DNA of 64,000 bases from Pseudomonas sp. RIT-562 (GCF_026241895.1 NZ_JAPJIV010000028.1:1-64000), one strand, 5' to 3'. Shown: positions 8,480 to 17,152, numbered from the stretch's first letter. Made by a program: numbers and translations. The notes: generated by a model not told the origin, from the sequence alone.

Positions 8480-11044
8480 ATGTCCTCTCGCCTTACCCGC
8501 CAGTCCTCTTCACCTACGCGCATGTTGTCGCTGCTGACTGCGGCCATTCTGATGGCCGGCAGCGCGCCACTGCTGGCTGCCACCGCCAACGGACAACAGA
8601 CCCGCAACATGGGTGATTACTCGTTTGCCATTCCCCAGCAACCGCTGGTGTCAGCGTTGAACGCGTTCACCGCCGTGACAGGCTGGCAGGTCGGGTTTTC
8701 CGCCGAACTGGCGCAAGGGGTGGCTTCGCCCGGCGTGCGTGGCGCCTTGTCGCCGGAAACCGCCCTCGATCGCCTGTTGGTGGGGACCAACCTGAGCTAT
8801 CGCAAGCTGGGCAACAACAACATCGTCCTGGAGTTGCGCAACAACACCGGCACCTTGAACCTGCAGCAAGTCACCATCAGCGCGACCCGCCAGGAACAGG
8901 ACATAAGCAGCGTGCCGAGCACCGTCACGGTGCATACCCGTGAAGAACTCGACCGCAACAACGTCAACTCCATCAAGGACCTGGTGCGCTACGAGCCAGG
9001 CGTTTCCGTGGGCGGTACAGGACAGCGCTCGGGCATTACCGGCTACAACATCCGCGGCATCGATGGTGACCGCGTGCTGACCCAGGTCGATGGCGTGCAG
9101 GTGCCTGACGGTTTCTTCAACGGCCCCTACGCCCAGACCAATCGCAACTACGTCGACCCGGAAATCGTCAAGCGCGTGGAGATTCTTCGCGGGCCTGCCT
9201 CCGTGCTTTACGGCAGCAACGCCATCGGTGGTGCAGTCAGCTACTACACGCTGGACCCGGACGACATCATCAAGCCTGGCCAGGATGTCGGTGCTCGGCT
9301 GAAAACCGGCTACAGCTCGGCTGACGAGAGCTGGCTGACTTCCGGCACCGTCGCCGGGCGCACCGGCGACTTTGATGGCCTGCTGCACCTGAGCCAGCGC
9401 AATGGCCATGAAACCGAGTCCTATGGGGAAACCGGCGGCACCGGGCTTGATCGCACCGAAGCCAACCCGGAAGACGTGCGCACCACCAACATTCTGGCCA
9501 AGCTGGGCTGGAACTACGCCGAAGACGCACGTTTGGGCCTGACTTACGAGCACTACAAGGACGACCGTGACACTAACCAGCTGAGTGCCGTGGGTGGCCC
9601 GTTCAACGCAGGTCGCGGCTTCGGTTTCTACAAGGCGCGCAGCGGTAACGAAACCATTACCCGCGAGCGCTTCGGCCTCGACCACCGCTTCGGTCTCGAC
9701 AGCGTGCTGGCAGACAATATCAAGTGGACGCTGAACTACCAGATCGCCAAGACCGACCAGAGCACCGAGGAAATCTACGCCCCTTCGCGCACCGTGTTGC
9801 GCAATCGGAACACCACCTACAAGGATCGCCAATGGGTGTTTGATGCCCAGGCCGACAAGGCGTTTGCCATCGCCGAAACCGACCACCTCGTTACCTACGG
9901 CACCACCATCAAGCAGGACAAGGTGACCGGCCTGCGCACCGGCGATGGCACCTGCCTGACCGTGGCCGGCGCGTGCCGGGTGATCGGTGCGCCGAGCGCC
10001 GCCGACACCCTGACCCCGGCCAGCGACTTCCCGGACCCGACCATCAACACCTACAGCCTGTTTGCCCAGGACCAGATCAGCTGGAACAACTGGACCTTCG
10101 CGCCGGGCCTGCGCTACGACTACACCCAGCTCAAGCCGCACCTGACCGAGAAATTCCTGGTTACCGTCGACCAGAGTGGCAATGGCGAGGTGGATGACAG
10201 CACCAAGACCTGGCATCGCCTTTCGCCTAAGTTCGGCACCACTTACCAGTTCAACGACCACTACACCTGGTACGGCCAGTACGCCGAAGGGTTCCGCACG
10301 CCGAGTGCGAAGGCGCTGTATGGCCGCTTTGAAAACACCTCCGGCGGTTATCAGGTCGCACCCAACCCCGACCTCGAGCCAGAGAAGAGCAAGAGCTACG
10401 AGACCGGCCTGCGGGGTCAGTTCGAAGCGGGCAGCTTTGACGTCGCGGTGTTCTACAACAAGTATCGCGACTTCATCAACGAGAACGCCATTACCCCGGG
10501 TTACGACGAGCTCACCTTCCAGAGCAACAACATTAAGCACGCCACCATCAAGGGCGTGGAACTCAAGGGTCGCCTGAACCTGGATACATTTGGCGCCCCG
10601 AGCGGTCTCTATACCCAGGGTTCGTTGTCTTACCTGTACGGGCGCAACGATGACAGTGGCGAACCGCTGAACAGCATCAACCCGCTGACCGGCGTGTTCG
10701 GTCTCGGTTATGACCAGGACAAATACGGCGCACTGCTCAGTTGGACCCTGGTCAAGCGCAAGGACCGGGTCGACAGCACCATGTTCAACACCCCGGACGG
10801 TACCAGCACCCAATTCAAGACTCCGGGTTATGGTGTGCTCGACCTTGCCGGGTTCTACAAGGTGACCGACGATGTGACTGTCAATGCCGGCCTGTACAAC
10901 CTGACCAACAAGAAGTACTGGCAGTGGGATGACGTGCGCGGCTACGACAGCGTGGGCGAGGCCTCCGTGACCCAACCGGCCAACCTCGATCGCCTGACCC
11001 AGCCGGGGCGCAACTTCTCGGTCAATCTGGTGTGGGATATCTGA
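8480..11044 (+). CDS. hxuA: TonB-dependent heme receptor with signalling domain (HxuA-like)
   Basis: Outer-membrane transporter of the hemoglobin/heme receptor family. About 854 residues from the ATG at 8480, which follows CGGAG; an in-frame GTG at 8459 lacks one. Signal peptide to about residue 40 (hydrophobic LLTAAILMAG), STN/secretin-N signalling domain 45-100 (YSFAIPQQPLVSALNAF), TonB box region near TLNLQQVTISATR, plug (GVSVGGTGQR, LRGPASVLYGSNAIGGAV) and a beta-barrel ending in NLVWDI. The heme-receptor boxes FRTP and NPDL are present, but I see no histidine between them. The STN domain fits signalling to the upstream FecR/FecI pair. Confidence 0.9.
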   Translation: MSSRLTRQSSSPTRMLSLLTAAILMAGSAPLLAATANGQQTRNMGDYSFAIPQQPLVSALNAFTAVTGWQVGFSAELAQGVASPGVRGALSPETALDRLLVGTNLSYRKLGNNNIVLELRNNTGTLNLQQVTISATRQEQDISSVPSTVTVHTREELDRNNVNSIKDLVRYEPGVSVGGTGQRSGITGYNIRGIDGDRVLTQVDGVQVPDGFFNGPYAQTNRNYVDPEIVKRVEILRGPASVLYGSNAIGGAVSYYTLDPDDIIKPGQDVGARLKTGYSSADESWLTSGTVAGRTGDFDGLLHLSQRNGHETESYGETGGTGLDRTEANPEDVRTTNILAKLGWNYAEDARLGLTYEHYKDDRDTNQLSAVGGPFNAGRGFGFYKARSGNETITRERFGLDHRFGLDSVLADNIKWTLNYQIAKTDQSTEEIYAPSRTVLRNRNTTYKDRQWVFDAQADKAFAIAETDHLVTYGTTIKQDKVTGLRTGDGTCLTVAGACRVIGAPSAADTLTPASDFPDPTINTYSLFAQDQISWNNWTFAPGLRYDYTQLKPHLTEKFLVTVDQSGNGEVDDSTKTWHRLSPKFGTTYQFNDHYTWYGQYAEGFRTPSAKALYGRFENTSGGYQVAPNPDLEPEKSKSYETGLRGQFEAGSFDVAVFYNKYRDFINENAITPGYDELTFQSNNIKHATIKGVELKGRLNLDTFGAPSGLYTQGSLSYLYGRNDDSGEPLNSINPLTGVFGLGYDQDKYGALLSWTLVKRKDRVDSTMFNTPDGTSTQFKTPGYGVLDLAGFYKVTDDVTVNAGLYNLTNKKYWQWDDVRGYDSVGEASVTQPANLDRLTQPGRNFSVNLVWDI

Positions 11045-11054
11045 ACCACTGGAG

Positions 11055-11094
11055 CTCACTGTGCTGTTTGAACAAAGGCGCAGTGAGATTTTTT
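11055..11094 (+). terminator. Terminator or attenuator between receptor and heme oxygenase
   Basis: Hairpin CTCACTGTGC / GCGCAGTGAG with a 14-base loop followed by ATTTTTT. It ends inside the promoter-like element at 11090-11120, suggesting that hemO has its own transcription start. Confidence 0.65.
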
Positions 11095-11120
11095 ACTCGA
11101 CCGTGACGGCTGGTTCGTCT
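11090..11120 (+). promoter_or_regulatory. Putative ECF-sigma promoter before hemO
   Basis: TTTTTACTCGA, eight bases, GCTGGTTCGTCT: the second copy of the element at 8368-8398 with identical spacing. It lies 47 bases before the hemO ATG. Confidence 0.6.
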
Positions 11121-11167
11121 AGTTCATAACGCACTGACCCGTATTGATTTATCAAGGAAAGAACGAC

Positions 11168-11794
11168 ATGTCCGCACAAACTTCGGCATCCGATGCCAGC
11201 CCTTTGATGACTCCACGCTCGCAGCGAGTCAGGGAACTGACTCACGACCTGCACAAAAGCCTTGAAAATACAGTCGCCGAATTTGCCCCCACCGATACGC
11301 TTGCCGGCTTCGCCCGGTTCGTCCAGATGCAATATTTGTTTCAATCGGAAATCCAGGGGCTGTACCAGGACCCCGAACTGATCAAGCTCTTTCCCGATTT
11401 GCCGGAACGCTGCCGCGTAAAAGCGGCAGAGGCCGACTTGGCCGACCTGGGCTCGAGTATTCCTGAAGCAGTCCCGGGTGCCCTGCAGTCCCCTGCGTTG
11501 GCGGAAGCTTTGGCCTGGATCCGGGTTTCCGAAGGCTCGAAACTGGGCGCTGCAATACTGTTCAAGCAGGCTATCGCCCTGGGCTACAGTGAGACCCGGG
11601 GCGCGCGGCACCTGGCGGAACCAGCAGGCGGTCGCATGCGGGGCTGGAAAGCATTTAATGCCATCTTCGACAATTTGCAGTTGAGCGCCGAGGAAGAAGC
11701 TCAAGTGGACAGAGCTTCCAGAGCTGCCTTCGCACGCCTGGAGTTGCTGCTCAGGGCAGTAGGAAAAAGTCCGCTCGAGGCCCAGAGCGTTTAA
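11168..11794 (+). CDS. hemO: Heme oxygenase (biliverdin-producing)
   Basis: Degrades imported heme to biliverdin, CO and ferrous iron in the cytoplasm. About 208 residues from the ATG at 11168, preceded by AAGGAAAG; an ATG eight codons upstream overlaps that box and is unlikely. The proximal heme ligand should be His29 in LTHDLHKSLE, aligning with the ATKEVH motif of other heme oxygenases; the distal-helix pattern is around RVSEGSKLGAAILFK. Placed directly after the heme receptor, as the intracellular end of the same iron-acquisition pathway. It is the PigA/HemO type rather than the phytochrome-linked BphO, which is not near here. Confidence 0.92.
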   Translation: MSAQTSASDASPLMTPRSQRVRELTHDLHKSLENTVAEFAPTDTLAGFARFVQMQYLFQSEIQGLYQDPELIKLFPDLPERCRVKAAEADLADLGSSIPEAVPGALQSPALAEALAWIRVSEGSKLGAAILFKQAIALGYSETRGARHLAEPAGGRMRGWKAFNAIFDNLQLSAEEEAQVDRASRAAFARLELLLRAVGKSPLEAQSV

Positions 11795-11820
11795 GCTGCC
11801 CCCTTGTTGACGGCAAAAAA

Positions 11821-11840
11821 CCGGTCGCTGAAGCGGCCGG
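11821..11840. other. Hairpin between hemO and the DUF454 gene
   Basis: CCGGTCGC-TGAA-GCGGCCGG stem preceded by six A residues. On the minus strand it reads as an intrinsic terminator (stem followed by TTTTTT); on the plus strand the T-run is missing, so its role after hemO is uncertain. Confidence 0.45.
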
Positions 11841-11861
11841 ATCTCTTACCTGATGTTGGTC

Positions 11862-12263
11862 ATGACTCAACCTCCTGCCTCCACCTCAAAACTGTCGCGC
11901 ATCCTGTTTGGCATGCTCGCCTATATCAGCCTGGGCATCGGCCTGATTGCAATTGTGGTGCCTGGCCTGCCAACCACCGAATTCATCCTGCTCGCCGCCT
12001 GGGCCGCTACCCGGAGTTCCCCGCGCCTCAGTGCCTGGCTGGAAAACCACCGCCTGTTCGGCCCGATCCTGTGCAATTGGCGTAATGGCAAAATCATCGC
12101 CCGGCGCGCCAAAGTCAGCGCCACTGTAAGCATGTTGCTGTGCGCCGGGCTGATGCTGGTGATGCTCGATCACGGCTGGCCGATCTACCTTGCCATCGCC
12201 GGAATGATCCTGGGCAACCTGTGGATCTGGTCGAGACCGGAATCGCTGACGCAACCGACCTGA
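11862..12263 (+). CDS. YbaN/DUF454 family inner-membrane protein
   Basis: Small integral membrane protein, about 133 residues from the ATG at 11862 (another in-frame ATG at 11853). Hydrophobic segments at about 14-35 (LAYISLGIGLIAIVVPGLPT), 36-50 and a C-terminal pair around 85-125, with the family signature PGLPTTEFILLAAW and the polar stretch SPRLSAWLENHRLFGP. No biochemical function is established for the family. It follows the heme oxygenase at a short distance and DUF454 proteins are often found beside heme genes, so a membrane role linked to heme or iron is possible but not shown. Confidence 0.85.
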   Translation: MTQPPASTSKLSRILFGMLAYISLGIGLIAIVVPGLPTTEFILLAAWAATRSSPRLSAWLENHRLFGPILCNWRNGKIIARRAKVSATVSMLLCAGLMLVMLDHGWPIYLAIAGMILGNLWIWSRPESLTQPT

Positions 12264-12279
12264 AAAACCAGTCGTCCCC

Positions 12280-12304
12280 ATCGCGAGCAGGCTCACTCCT
12301 ACAG
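12280..12304. repeat. Single REP after the DUF454 gene
   Basis: One TCGCGAGCAGGCTCACTCCT element between the DUF454 gene and the chemoreceptor; no inverted partner seen nearby. Confidence 0.65.
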
Positions 12305-12463
12305 GAATTGAGTTTACGCAAACGCTTGCGCTGACCGTTCATCGGCTTTTGCTCATGCAAACATCCCCCGCGCCGATGCCTTTTCCATGGCGCTGAATGG
12401 ACTTGGCGAACCCGGTCGATCTCGACCCACAGCCAACACCTCATCCATTCGCGAGTTCGCCTT

Positions 12464-14602
12464 ATGTTCGACTCTCTCTCCATCCGCCTGAAAATCGTTC
12501 TGCTGTCCGGCCTGTGCCTGCTGGGTGTGATTGCCCTGATCGTGAGCATGAACATTTACCAGACCAACCAGAACGACGAACTGGTCAGTGCCTCCAGCAG
12601 CAAAATGCTCACCGACAGCGTGCAGAATCTGTTGCAAGCCAAAGCCGCCGAGCAGGCGGTGCGGGTGCAGAAGACCTTTGGCGAAAGCCTGACGGTGGTC
12701 ACGGCCCTCGCGGATCAGATCAAGGACCTGCGCAACATGGCGGCCAAGCGATCCCTGGAAGCGAGCACCGTACGTGAGGAGTTGAACCAGGATCTGCGAA
12801 CCGCCTTCGAGCGCAACAGCAAAGTACTGGGGATCTGGCTGGCGTTCGAACCCAACGGCCTGGATGGCAAGGACAGCGAATTTGCCAACGACGCCGCGCG
12901 CCAGTCCAACGAGGCCGGGCGTTTTGCCAGTTACTGGAGCCGTGCCGGTGGTGCCGGGGTCAACACCATCATGGTCGAAGACGACATGACCAAGACCACC
13001 CTCAACATCAACGGCACGCCCTATAACAGCTGGTACACCTGCCCTCGCGACAGCAAGCGCACCTGCCTGCTGGACCCGTACGCCGACACCGTCAACGGCA
13101 AGGAAATGCTGATGACCACCATTTCCGTGCCGCTGCTGGTGGATGGCAAAACTATCGGCGTGGTCGGCATCGACATCGCTCTGGATGCCCTGCAAGCGGC
13201 CGCCGTCGAGTCTCAGCGCGACCTGTTCAACAGCGCCGGGCACATGCTGATTGTCTCCGGCAGCGGTGTGCTCGCCGGCTACAGCGTCGACGCCAGCAAA
13301 GTCGGTAAAAGCATCGCCGACACCCTGGGCACAGATGGCAAGGAAGTGCTGCAATTGCTCGGCGCCGGCACGCCAAAAATACTCGAACAAGGCGAGCTGA
13401 TTCGCGCCGTGTATCCGGTCAGCCCGATTGGCGATTCCAAGGCCTGGGGCGTGGTCATCGACCTGCCGAAACAGGTGCTGCTGGCCGACTCGGTCAAGCT
13501 GCAAACCGTACTCGATGATGCCCAGCAAAGCGGCACAATCAAGGCCGTGCTGGTGGCTGCGGCGGCTGGCCTGGTTGGCCTGCTGCTGATGTGGCTCACC
13601 GCTTCGGGCGTGACCCGGCCGATCAACAGCGTCGCGCAGATGCTCAAGGCTATTGCCAGCGGCGATGGCGACCTGACCCAACGCCTGCAGTACAGCAAGA
13701 AAGATGAACTGGGCGAGCTGGTCAGCTGGTTCAATCGCTTCCTCGACAAGCTGCAGCCGACCATAGCGCAGATCAAACAGAGCATCACCGATGCCCGCGG
13801 CACCGCCGACCAGTCCTCGGAAATCGCCCGCCAGACCAGTGAAGGCATGCTGGTGCAGTTCCGCGAAATTGATCAGGTCGCGACTGCTTCCAATGAAATG
13901 AGCGCCACTGCCCACGACGTCGCCAACAGTGCCTCCAATGCTGCGAACGCTGCCAAGGGCGCGGACCAATCGGCCCGCGACGGTATGCAGATCATCGAGC
14001 GCAGCACCCGCGACATCAACCAGCTGGCCGATGAAGTCAGCAAGGCGGTCAGCGAAGTCGAAGCCCTGGCGGTCAATAGCGAACAGATCGGTTCGGTGCT
14101 GGAAGTGATCCGCAGCATCGCCGAGCAAACCAACCTGCTGGCCCTCAACGCCGCCATCGAAGCGGCTCGCGCCGGCGAGAGCGGGCGCGGTTTTGCAGTG
14201 GTGGCCGATGAAGTGCGCAACCTGGCCAAGCGCACCCAGGACTCGGTGGAGGAAATCCGCAGCGTGATCGAACGCATCCAGACCGGCACCCGTGGCGTGG
14301 TTGCCACTATGCACTCGAGTCAGACCCAGGCGCACAGCAACGCCGGACAGATCCAGCAAGCGGTCCAGGCCTTGAGCAAGATCAGCGACGCGGTCACCGT
14401 GATCAGCGACATGAACCTGCAAATTGCCAGCGCTGCCGAACAGCAAAGCGCGGTGGCCGAGGAGGTCAACCGCAACGTCTCGGCGATTCGTACCGTCACC
14501 GAAACCCTGACCGGGCAAGCGACCGAGTCGGCGCAGATCTGCAGCCACCTCAACTCGCTGACGACTCAGCAGATGAAGTTGATGGATCAGTTCCGCGTGT
14601 GA
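12464..14602 (+). CDS. Methyl-accepting chemotaxis protein, large dCache-type sensor
   Basis: Membrane chemoreceptor, 712 residues. First helix about 8-30, a long periplasmic region 31-360 with the shape of a dCache domain, second helix about 362-383 (AVLVAAAAGLVGLLLMWL), HAMP 384-437, then a methylation/signalling helical hairpin to the end with the highly conserved tip EQTNLLALNAAIEAARAGE. The ligand-binding part has YWSR and a Cys pair (TCPRDSKRTC) but not a clear amino-acid-binding RPWY motif, so the ligand cannot be named. No C-terminal CheR pentapeptide. Stands alone between the heme cluster and a DUF5064 gene, without che genes nearby. Confidence 0.9.
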   Translation: MFDSLSIRLKIVLLSGLCLLGVIALIVSMNIYQTNQNDELVSASSSKMLTDSVQNLLQAKAAEQAVRVQKTFGESLTVVTALADQIKDLRNMAAKRSLEASTVREELNQDLRTAFERNSKVLGIWLAFEPNGLDGKDSEFANDAARQSNEAGRFASYWSRAGGAGVNTIMVEDDMTKTTLNINGTPYNSWYTCPRDSKRTCLLDPYADTVNGKEMLMTTISVPLLVDGKTIGVVGIDIALDALQAAAVESQRDLFNSAGHMLIVSGSGVLAGYSVDASKVGKSIADTLGTDGKEVLQLLGAGTPKILEQGELIRAVYPVSPIGDSKAWGVVIDLPKQVLLADSVKLQTVLDDAQQSGTIKAVLVAAAAGLVGLLLMWLTASGVTRPINSVAQMLKAIASGDGDLTQRLQYSKKDELGELVSWFNRFLDKLQPTIAQIKQSITDARGTADQSSEIARQTSEGMLVQFREIDQVATASNEMSATAHDVANSASNAANAAKGADQSARDGMQIIERSTRDINQLADEVSKAVSEVEALAVNSEQIGSVLEVIRSIAEQTNLLALNAAIEAARAGESGRGFAVVADEVRNLAKRTQDSVEEIRSVIERIQTGTRGVVATMHSSQTQAHSNAGQIQQAVQALSKISDAVTVISDMNLQIASAAEQQSAVAEEVNRNVSAIRTVTETLTGQATESAQICSHLNSLTTQQMKLMDQFRV

Positions 14603-14613
14603 CCCTCGAATAT

Positions 14614-14649
14614 TCGCAGCCTTACCGCAGGAACTGCGCAAGGCTGCGA
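14614..14649 (+). terminator. REP-like hairpin after the chemoreceptor
   Basis: Ten-base stem TCGCAGCCTT / AAGGCTGCGA extended by CGCAG/CTGCG around a GAA loop, followed by a T-rich stretch. Probably a transcription terminator derived from a REP of the GATCGCAGCC family. Confidence 0.6.
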
Positions 14650-14759
14650 CTTGTTGATCTTTTGCACTATGCTGCCTTCTCCTCGGGAGAGCGCCTTCGA
14701 TGACGGAGCTAATCACGTTCATTCAAGCCGCATAAACCAACTGATAAGGAGAGATGCCA

Positions 14760-15119
14760 ATGGCTACGTTCGAGCCCGGTCACCTGCACATCGAGCGCAC
14801 AGCGCTGAACAAGGATGACTACAGCTACGCGCTGAGCATCGACTATGCAGTGACCCAGGACCCCAAGGAAGGCGAAGGCATGCTGTTCAAGATGAGCGGC
14901 ACGGTACAGGGCAAGGAACTCCAGGAGGAGTTTTTCCTGCCCAAGGACCAGGCGTTCGATTTCGCCCGCCATGCCACCCGCCTCGCGCAGAAACATGGTC
15001 TGCCAAAGGAAGTCGGTGTGGGTACGGTGCACAAGGCATACGACTTGATGTTCGAAGACGTTCGGGCCCAGCTCGAGATCAAGTCCGGCGATCCGGTCAA
15101 ACCTGAACACCTCGAATGA
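14760..15119 (+). CDS. DUF5064 family protein
   Basis: Small soluble protein, 119 residues from the ATG at 14760; AAGGAG sits eight bases ahead of it, whereas the ATG at 14754 is only two bases from that box. Two-stranded patterns with alternating hydrophobic residues (YSYALSIDYAV, MLFKMSGTVQG) and a C-terminal helix (FDFARHATRLAQKHG) are seen; no catalytic motif, signal peptide or membrane segment. DUF5064 proteins are known mainly from Pseudomonas and have no assigned function. Followed by a REP pair and a 45-bp repeat array. Confidence 0.85.
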   Translation: MATFEPGHLHIERTALNKDDYSYALSIDYAVTQDPKEGEGMLFKMSGTVQGKELQEEFFLPKDQAFDFARHATRLAQKHGLPKEVGVGTVHKAYDLMFEDVRAQLEIKSGDPVKPEHLE

Positions 15120-15120
15120 C

Positions 15121-15210
15121 TTGTGGGAGCAAAGCTTGCTCGCGATGAACGATTAGGTGGTGTGACAGAAAAACCGAGGTGCCTGCATCGCGAGCAAGCT
15201 TTGCTCCCAC
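15121..15210. repeat. BIME upstream of the 45-bp array
   Basis: Inverted REP pair (GTGGGAGCAAAGCTTGCTCG at the left, its reverse complement at 15190-15210) with a 45-base centre. The right arm runs directly into the tandem array, and each array unit retains part of that arm. Confidence 0.8.
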
Positions 15211-15390
15211 AGGTGATATAGCTGACATGGCACCCAGGGCATGCTTTGCTCCCACAGGTGATATGGCTGACATGGCACCCAGGGCATGCTTTGCTCCCAC
15301 AGGTGATATGGCTGACATAGCACCCAGGGCAAGCTTTGCTCCCACAGGTGATATGGCCCCCAGGGCCTGCTTTGCGCCCACGGGATTTCA
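15211..15390. repeat. 45-bp direct tandem repeat, about four units
   Basis: Units starting AGGTGATAT at 15211, 15256, 15301 and 15346, spaced exactly 45 bases. Each contains GCTGACATGGCACCCAGGGC and ends in a CTTTGCTCCCAC piece of a REP; the fourth is degenerate. The period is a multiple of three, so open frames run through it on both strands, but no start signal supports translation. With the BIME it fills the 331 bases between the DUF5064 gene and gcsR. Confidence 0.9.
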
Positions 15391-15450
15391 CCTGCGGCCC
15401 AGCCCAAGGCATACTTGCCACCCTCCGCACGCCAGAACCACAACACCCCC

Positions 15451-16959
15451 ATGCGTATCCACGTCAGCTTCATCGACCGAGTCGGCATCACCCAGGAAGT
15501 CCTGGCATTGCTCGGCGGGCGCAATCTCAACCTGGATGCGGTGGAAATGGTTCCGCCCAACGTCTACATCGACGCACCGACCTTGAGCCCGCAAGTGCTC
15601 GAAGAGCTGCGCGATGCACTGTTCAGCGTGCGCGGCGTGCAGGCGGTGACGGTGGTGGACATCCTGCCTGGCCAGCGCCGGCACCTGCAGCTCGATGCCT
15701 TGCTGGCGGCCATGACCGACCCGGTGCTGGCGCTCGACAGTGCGGGCAACGTGTTGCTGGCCAATCCGGCACTGATTGCCCTGTACGGTCGCGAACCTGC
15801 CGGGGAAAGCGTGGCGGAGCTGTTTGCCGACTCGGGGCTGCTCGATGCGTTGCTCGAGCACGGCTTTCGCTTGCCGCTGCGCGAGATCACGGTCAATGGC
15901 CAGACCTTGCTGCTCGACGCCACGCCCATCACCGATGCCGGTGCGCTGCTGACCCTGTATCAACCCAACCGCATCGGCGAGCGTCTGTCGGCACTGCACC
16001 ACGATCATGCCGAGGGCTTCGATGCGCTGCTCGGCGAATCCCCAGCGATCCGCACCCTCAAGGCCCGTGCCCAGCGCGTGGCGGCGCTGGATGCGCCGTT
16101 GCTGATCCAGGGCGAAACCGGCACCGGCAAGGAACTGGTAGCGCGCGCCTGCCACGCCATCAGCGCCCGCCACAGTTCGCCATTCCTGGCGCTGAACTGC
16201 GCAGCATTGCCGGAGAACCTCGCCGAAAGCGAGCTGTTCGGCTATGCGCCCGGGGCCTTCACCGGGGCGCAACGGGGCGGTAAACCGGGGCTGATGGAAC
16301 TGGCCAACCAGGGCACGGTATTTCTCGATGAGATCGGCGAAATGTCACCCTACCTGCAAGCGAAACTCCTGCGTTTCCTGAATGACGGCAGCTTTCGGCG
16401 AGTGGGTGGCGATCGCGAAGTGAAGGTCAACGTGCGAATCCTCAGCGCGACTCATCGCGACCTGGAAAAAATGGTCAGCGAAGGTTCGTTTCGCGAAGAC
16501 CTGTTCTATCGCCTCAACGTATTGAATGTTGAAGTTCCGCCGCTGCGTGAACGCGGCCAGGACATCTTGCTGCTGGCGCGCTATTTCATGCAGCAGGCCT
16601 GCGCGCAGATCCAGCGGCCAGTGTGTCGTCTGGCGCCCGGGACCTATCCGGCGCTGCTGGGCAACCGCTGGCCAGGCAACGTGCGGCAGTTGCAGAACGT
16701 GATTTTCCGCGCTGCCGCCATTTGCGAAAGCAGCCTGGTGGACATTGGCGACCTCGACATCGCCGGCACCTCGGTCGCACGCCAGAGCGACACCGAAGTG
16801 GATAGCCTGGAGCAAGCCATGGACGAGTTCGAGAAAACCCTGCTGGAAAAACTCTACGTCAGTTATCCGTCCACCCGGCAATTGGCCAGTCGCCTGCAGA
16901 CTTCCCATACGGCGATCGCGCACCGGTTGCGCAAGTACGGTATTCCCAATAAGCCTTAG
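15451..16959 (+). CDS. gcsR: GcsR: TyrR-like sigma-54 activator of glycine cleavage
   Basis: Enhancer-binding protein expected to activate the gcv operon downstream in response to glycine, as GcsR does in P. aeruginosa. 502 residues from the ATG at 15451. N-terminal ACT domain 1-72 (VSFIDRVGITQEVLALLGG), PAS-like domain 75-190, sigma-54 AAA+ domain about 200-430 with Walker A GETGTGKE, an intact GAFTGA loop and Walker B VFLDEIGEM, and a C-terminal HTH (STRQLASRLQTSHTAIAHRL). The intact GAFTGA loop marks it as a true sigma-54 activator, unlike E. coli TyrR. Its predicted operators and a -24/-12 promoter lie in the next intergenic region. Confidence 0.93.
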   Translation: MRIHVSFIDRVGITQEVLALLGGRNLNLDAVEMVPPNVYIDAPTLSPQVLEELRDALFSVRGVQAVTVVDILPGQRRHLQLDALLAAMTDPVLALDSAGNVLLANPALIALYGREPAGESVAELFADSGLLDALLEHGFRLPLREITVNGQTLLLDATPITDAGALLTLYQPNRIGERLSALHHDHAEGFDALLGESPAIRTLKARAQRVAALDAPLLIQGETGTGKELVARACHAISARHSSPFLALNCAALPENLAESELFGYAPGAFTGAQRGGKPGLMELANQGTVFLDEIGEMSPYLQAKLLRFLNDGSFRRVGGDREVKVNVRILSATHRDLEKMVSEGSFREDLFYRLNVLNVEVPPLRERGQDILLLARYFMQQACAQIQRPVCRLAPGTYPALLGNRWPGNVRQLQNVIFRAAAICESSLVDIGDLDIAGTSVARQSDTEVDSLEQAMDEFEKTLLEKLYVSYPSTRQLASRLQTSHTAIAHRLRKYGIPNKP

Positions 16960-16980
16960 GTGAATTGTGATGCCTGGGCC

Positions 16981-17064
16981 TGTAGGAGCTGCCGAAGGCT
17001 GCGATCTTTTGACTTTGATTTTGTAGCGCCTGCGACAACATCGCAGCCTTCGGCAGCTCCTACG
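16981..17064. repeat. BIME after gcsR
   Basis: Inverted pair TGTAGGAGCTGCCGAAGGCT ... and its reverse complement, separated by about 28 bases. Probably terminates gcsR transcription and insulates it from the gcv promoter region. Confidence 0.85.
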
Positions 17065-17115
17065 GATCGAGTTTTCATCTCAAAAGCTTCCAACTTGCTA
17101 AAAACGACCTTCACC

Positions 17116-17152
17116 TGTACTGAAAGCGCTACAGCGGAACGATATCGCTACA
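17116..17152. promoter_or_regulatory. Pair of GcsR-type 18-bp operators
   Basis: TGTACTG-AAAG-CGCTACA (17116-17133) and CGGAACG-ATAT-CGCTACA (17135-17152), one base apart. They match in form the 18-bp TGTAACG-N4-CGTTCCG repeats reported for GcsR in P. aeruginosa. They lie about 145-180 bases upstream of the sigma-54 promoter, a usual enhancer distance. Confidence 0.7.

Noticed and set aside
8651..11059. 802-codon minus-strand frame opposite the TonB receptor
   Set aside because: The receptor on the other strand has clear signal, plug and barrel motifs. The antisense product is valine/glycine/histidine-rich and matches nothing.
15120..15390. CRISPR array
   Set aside because: Repeats are direct and contiguous with near-identical spacers, no Cas genes are present, and the units contain REP sequence.
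15179..15586. Frame across the 45-bp array giving a MADMAPRACFAPTGD repeat protein
   Set aside because: Continuous only because the repeat length is a multiple of three; no ribosome site, and it runs into gcsR in another frame.
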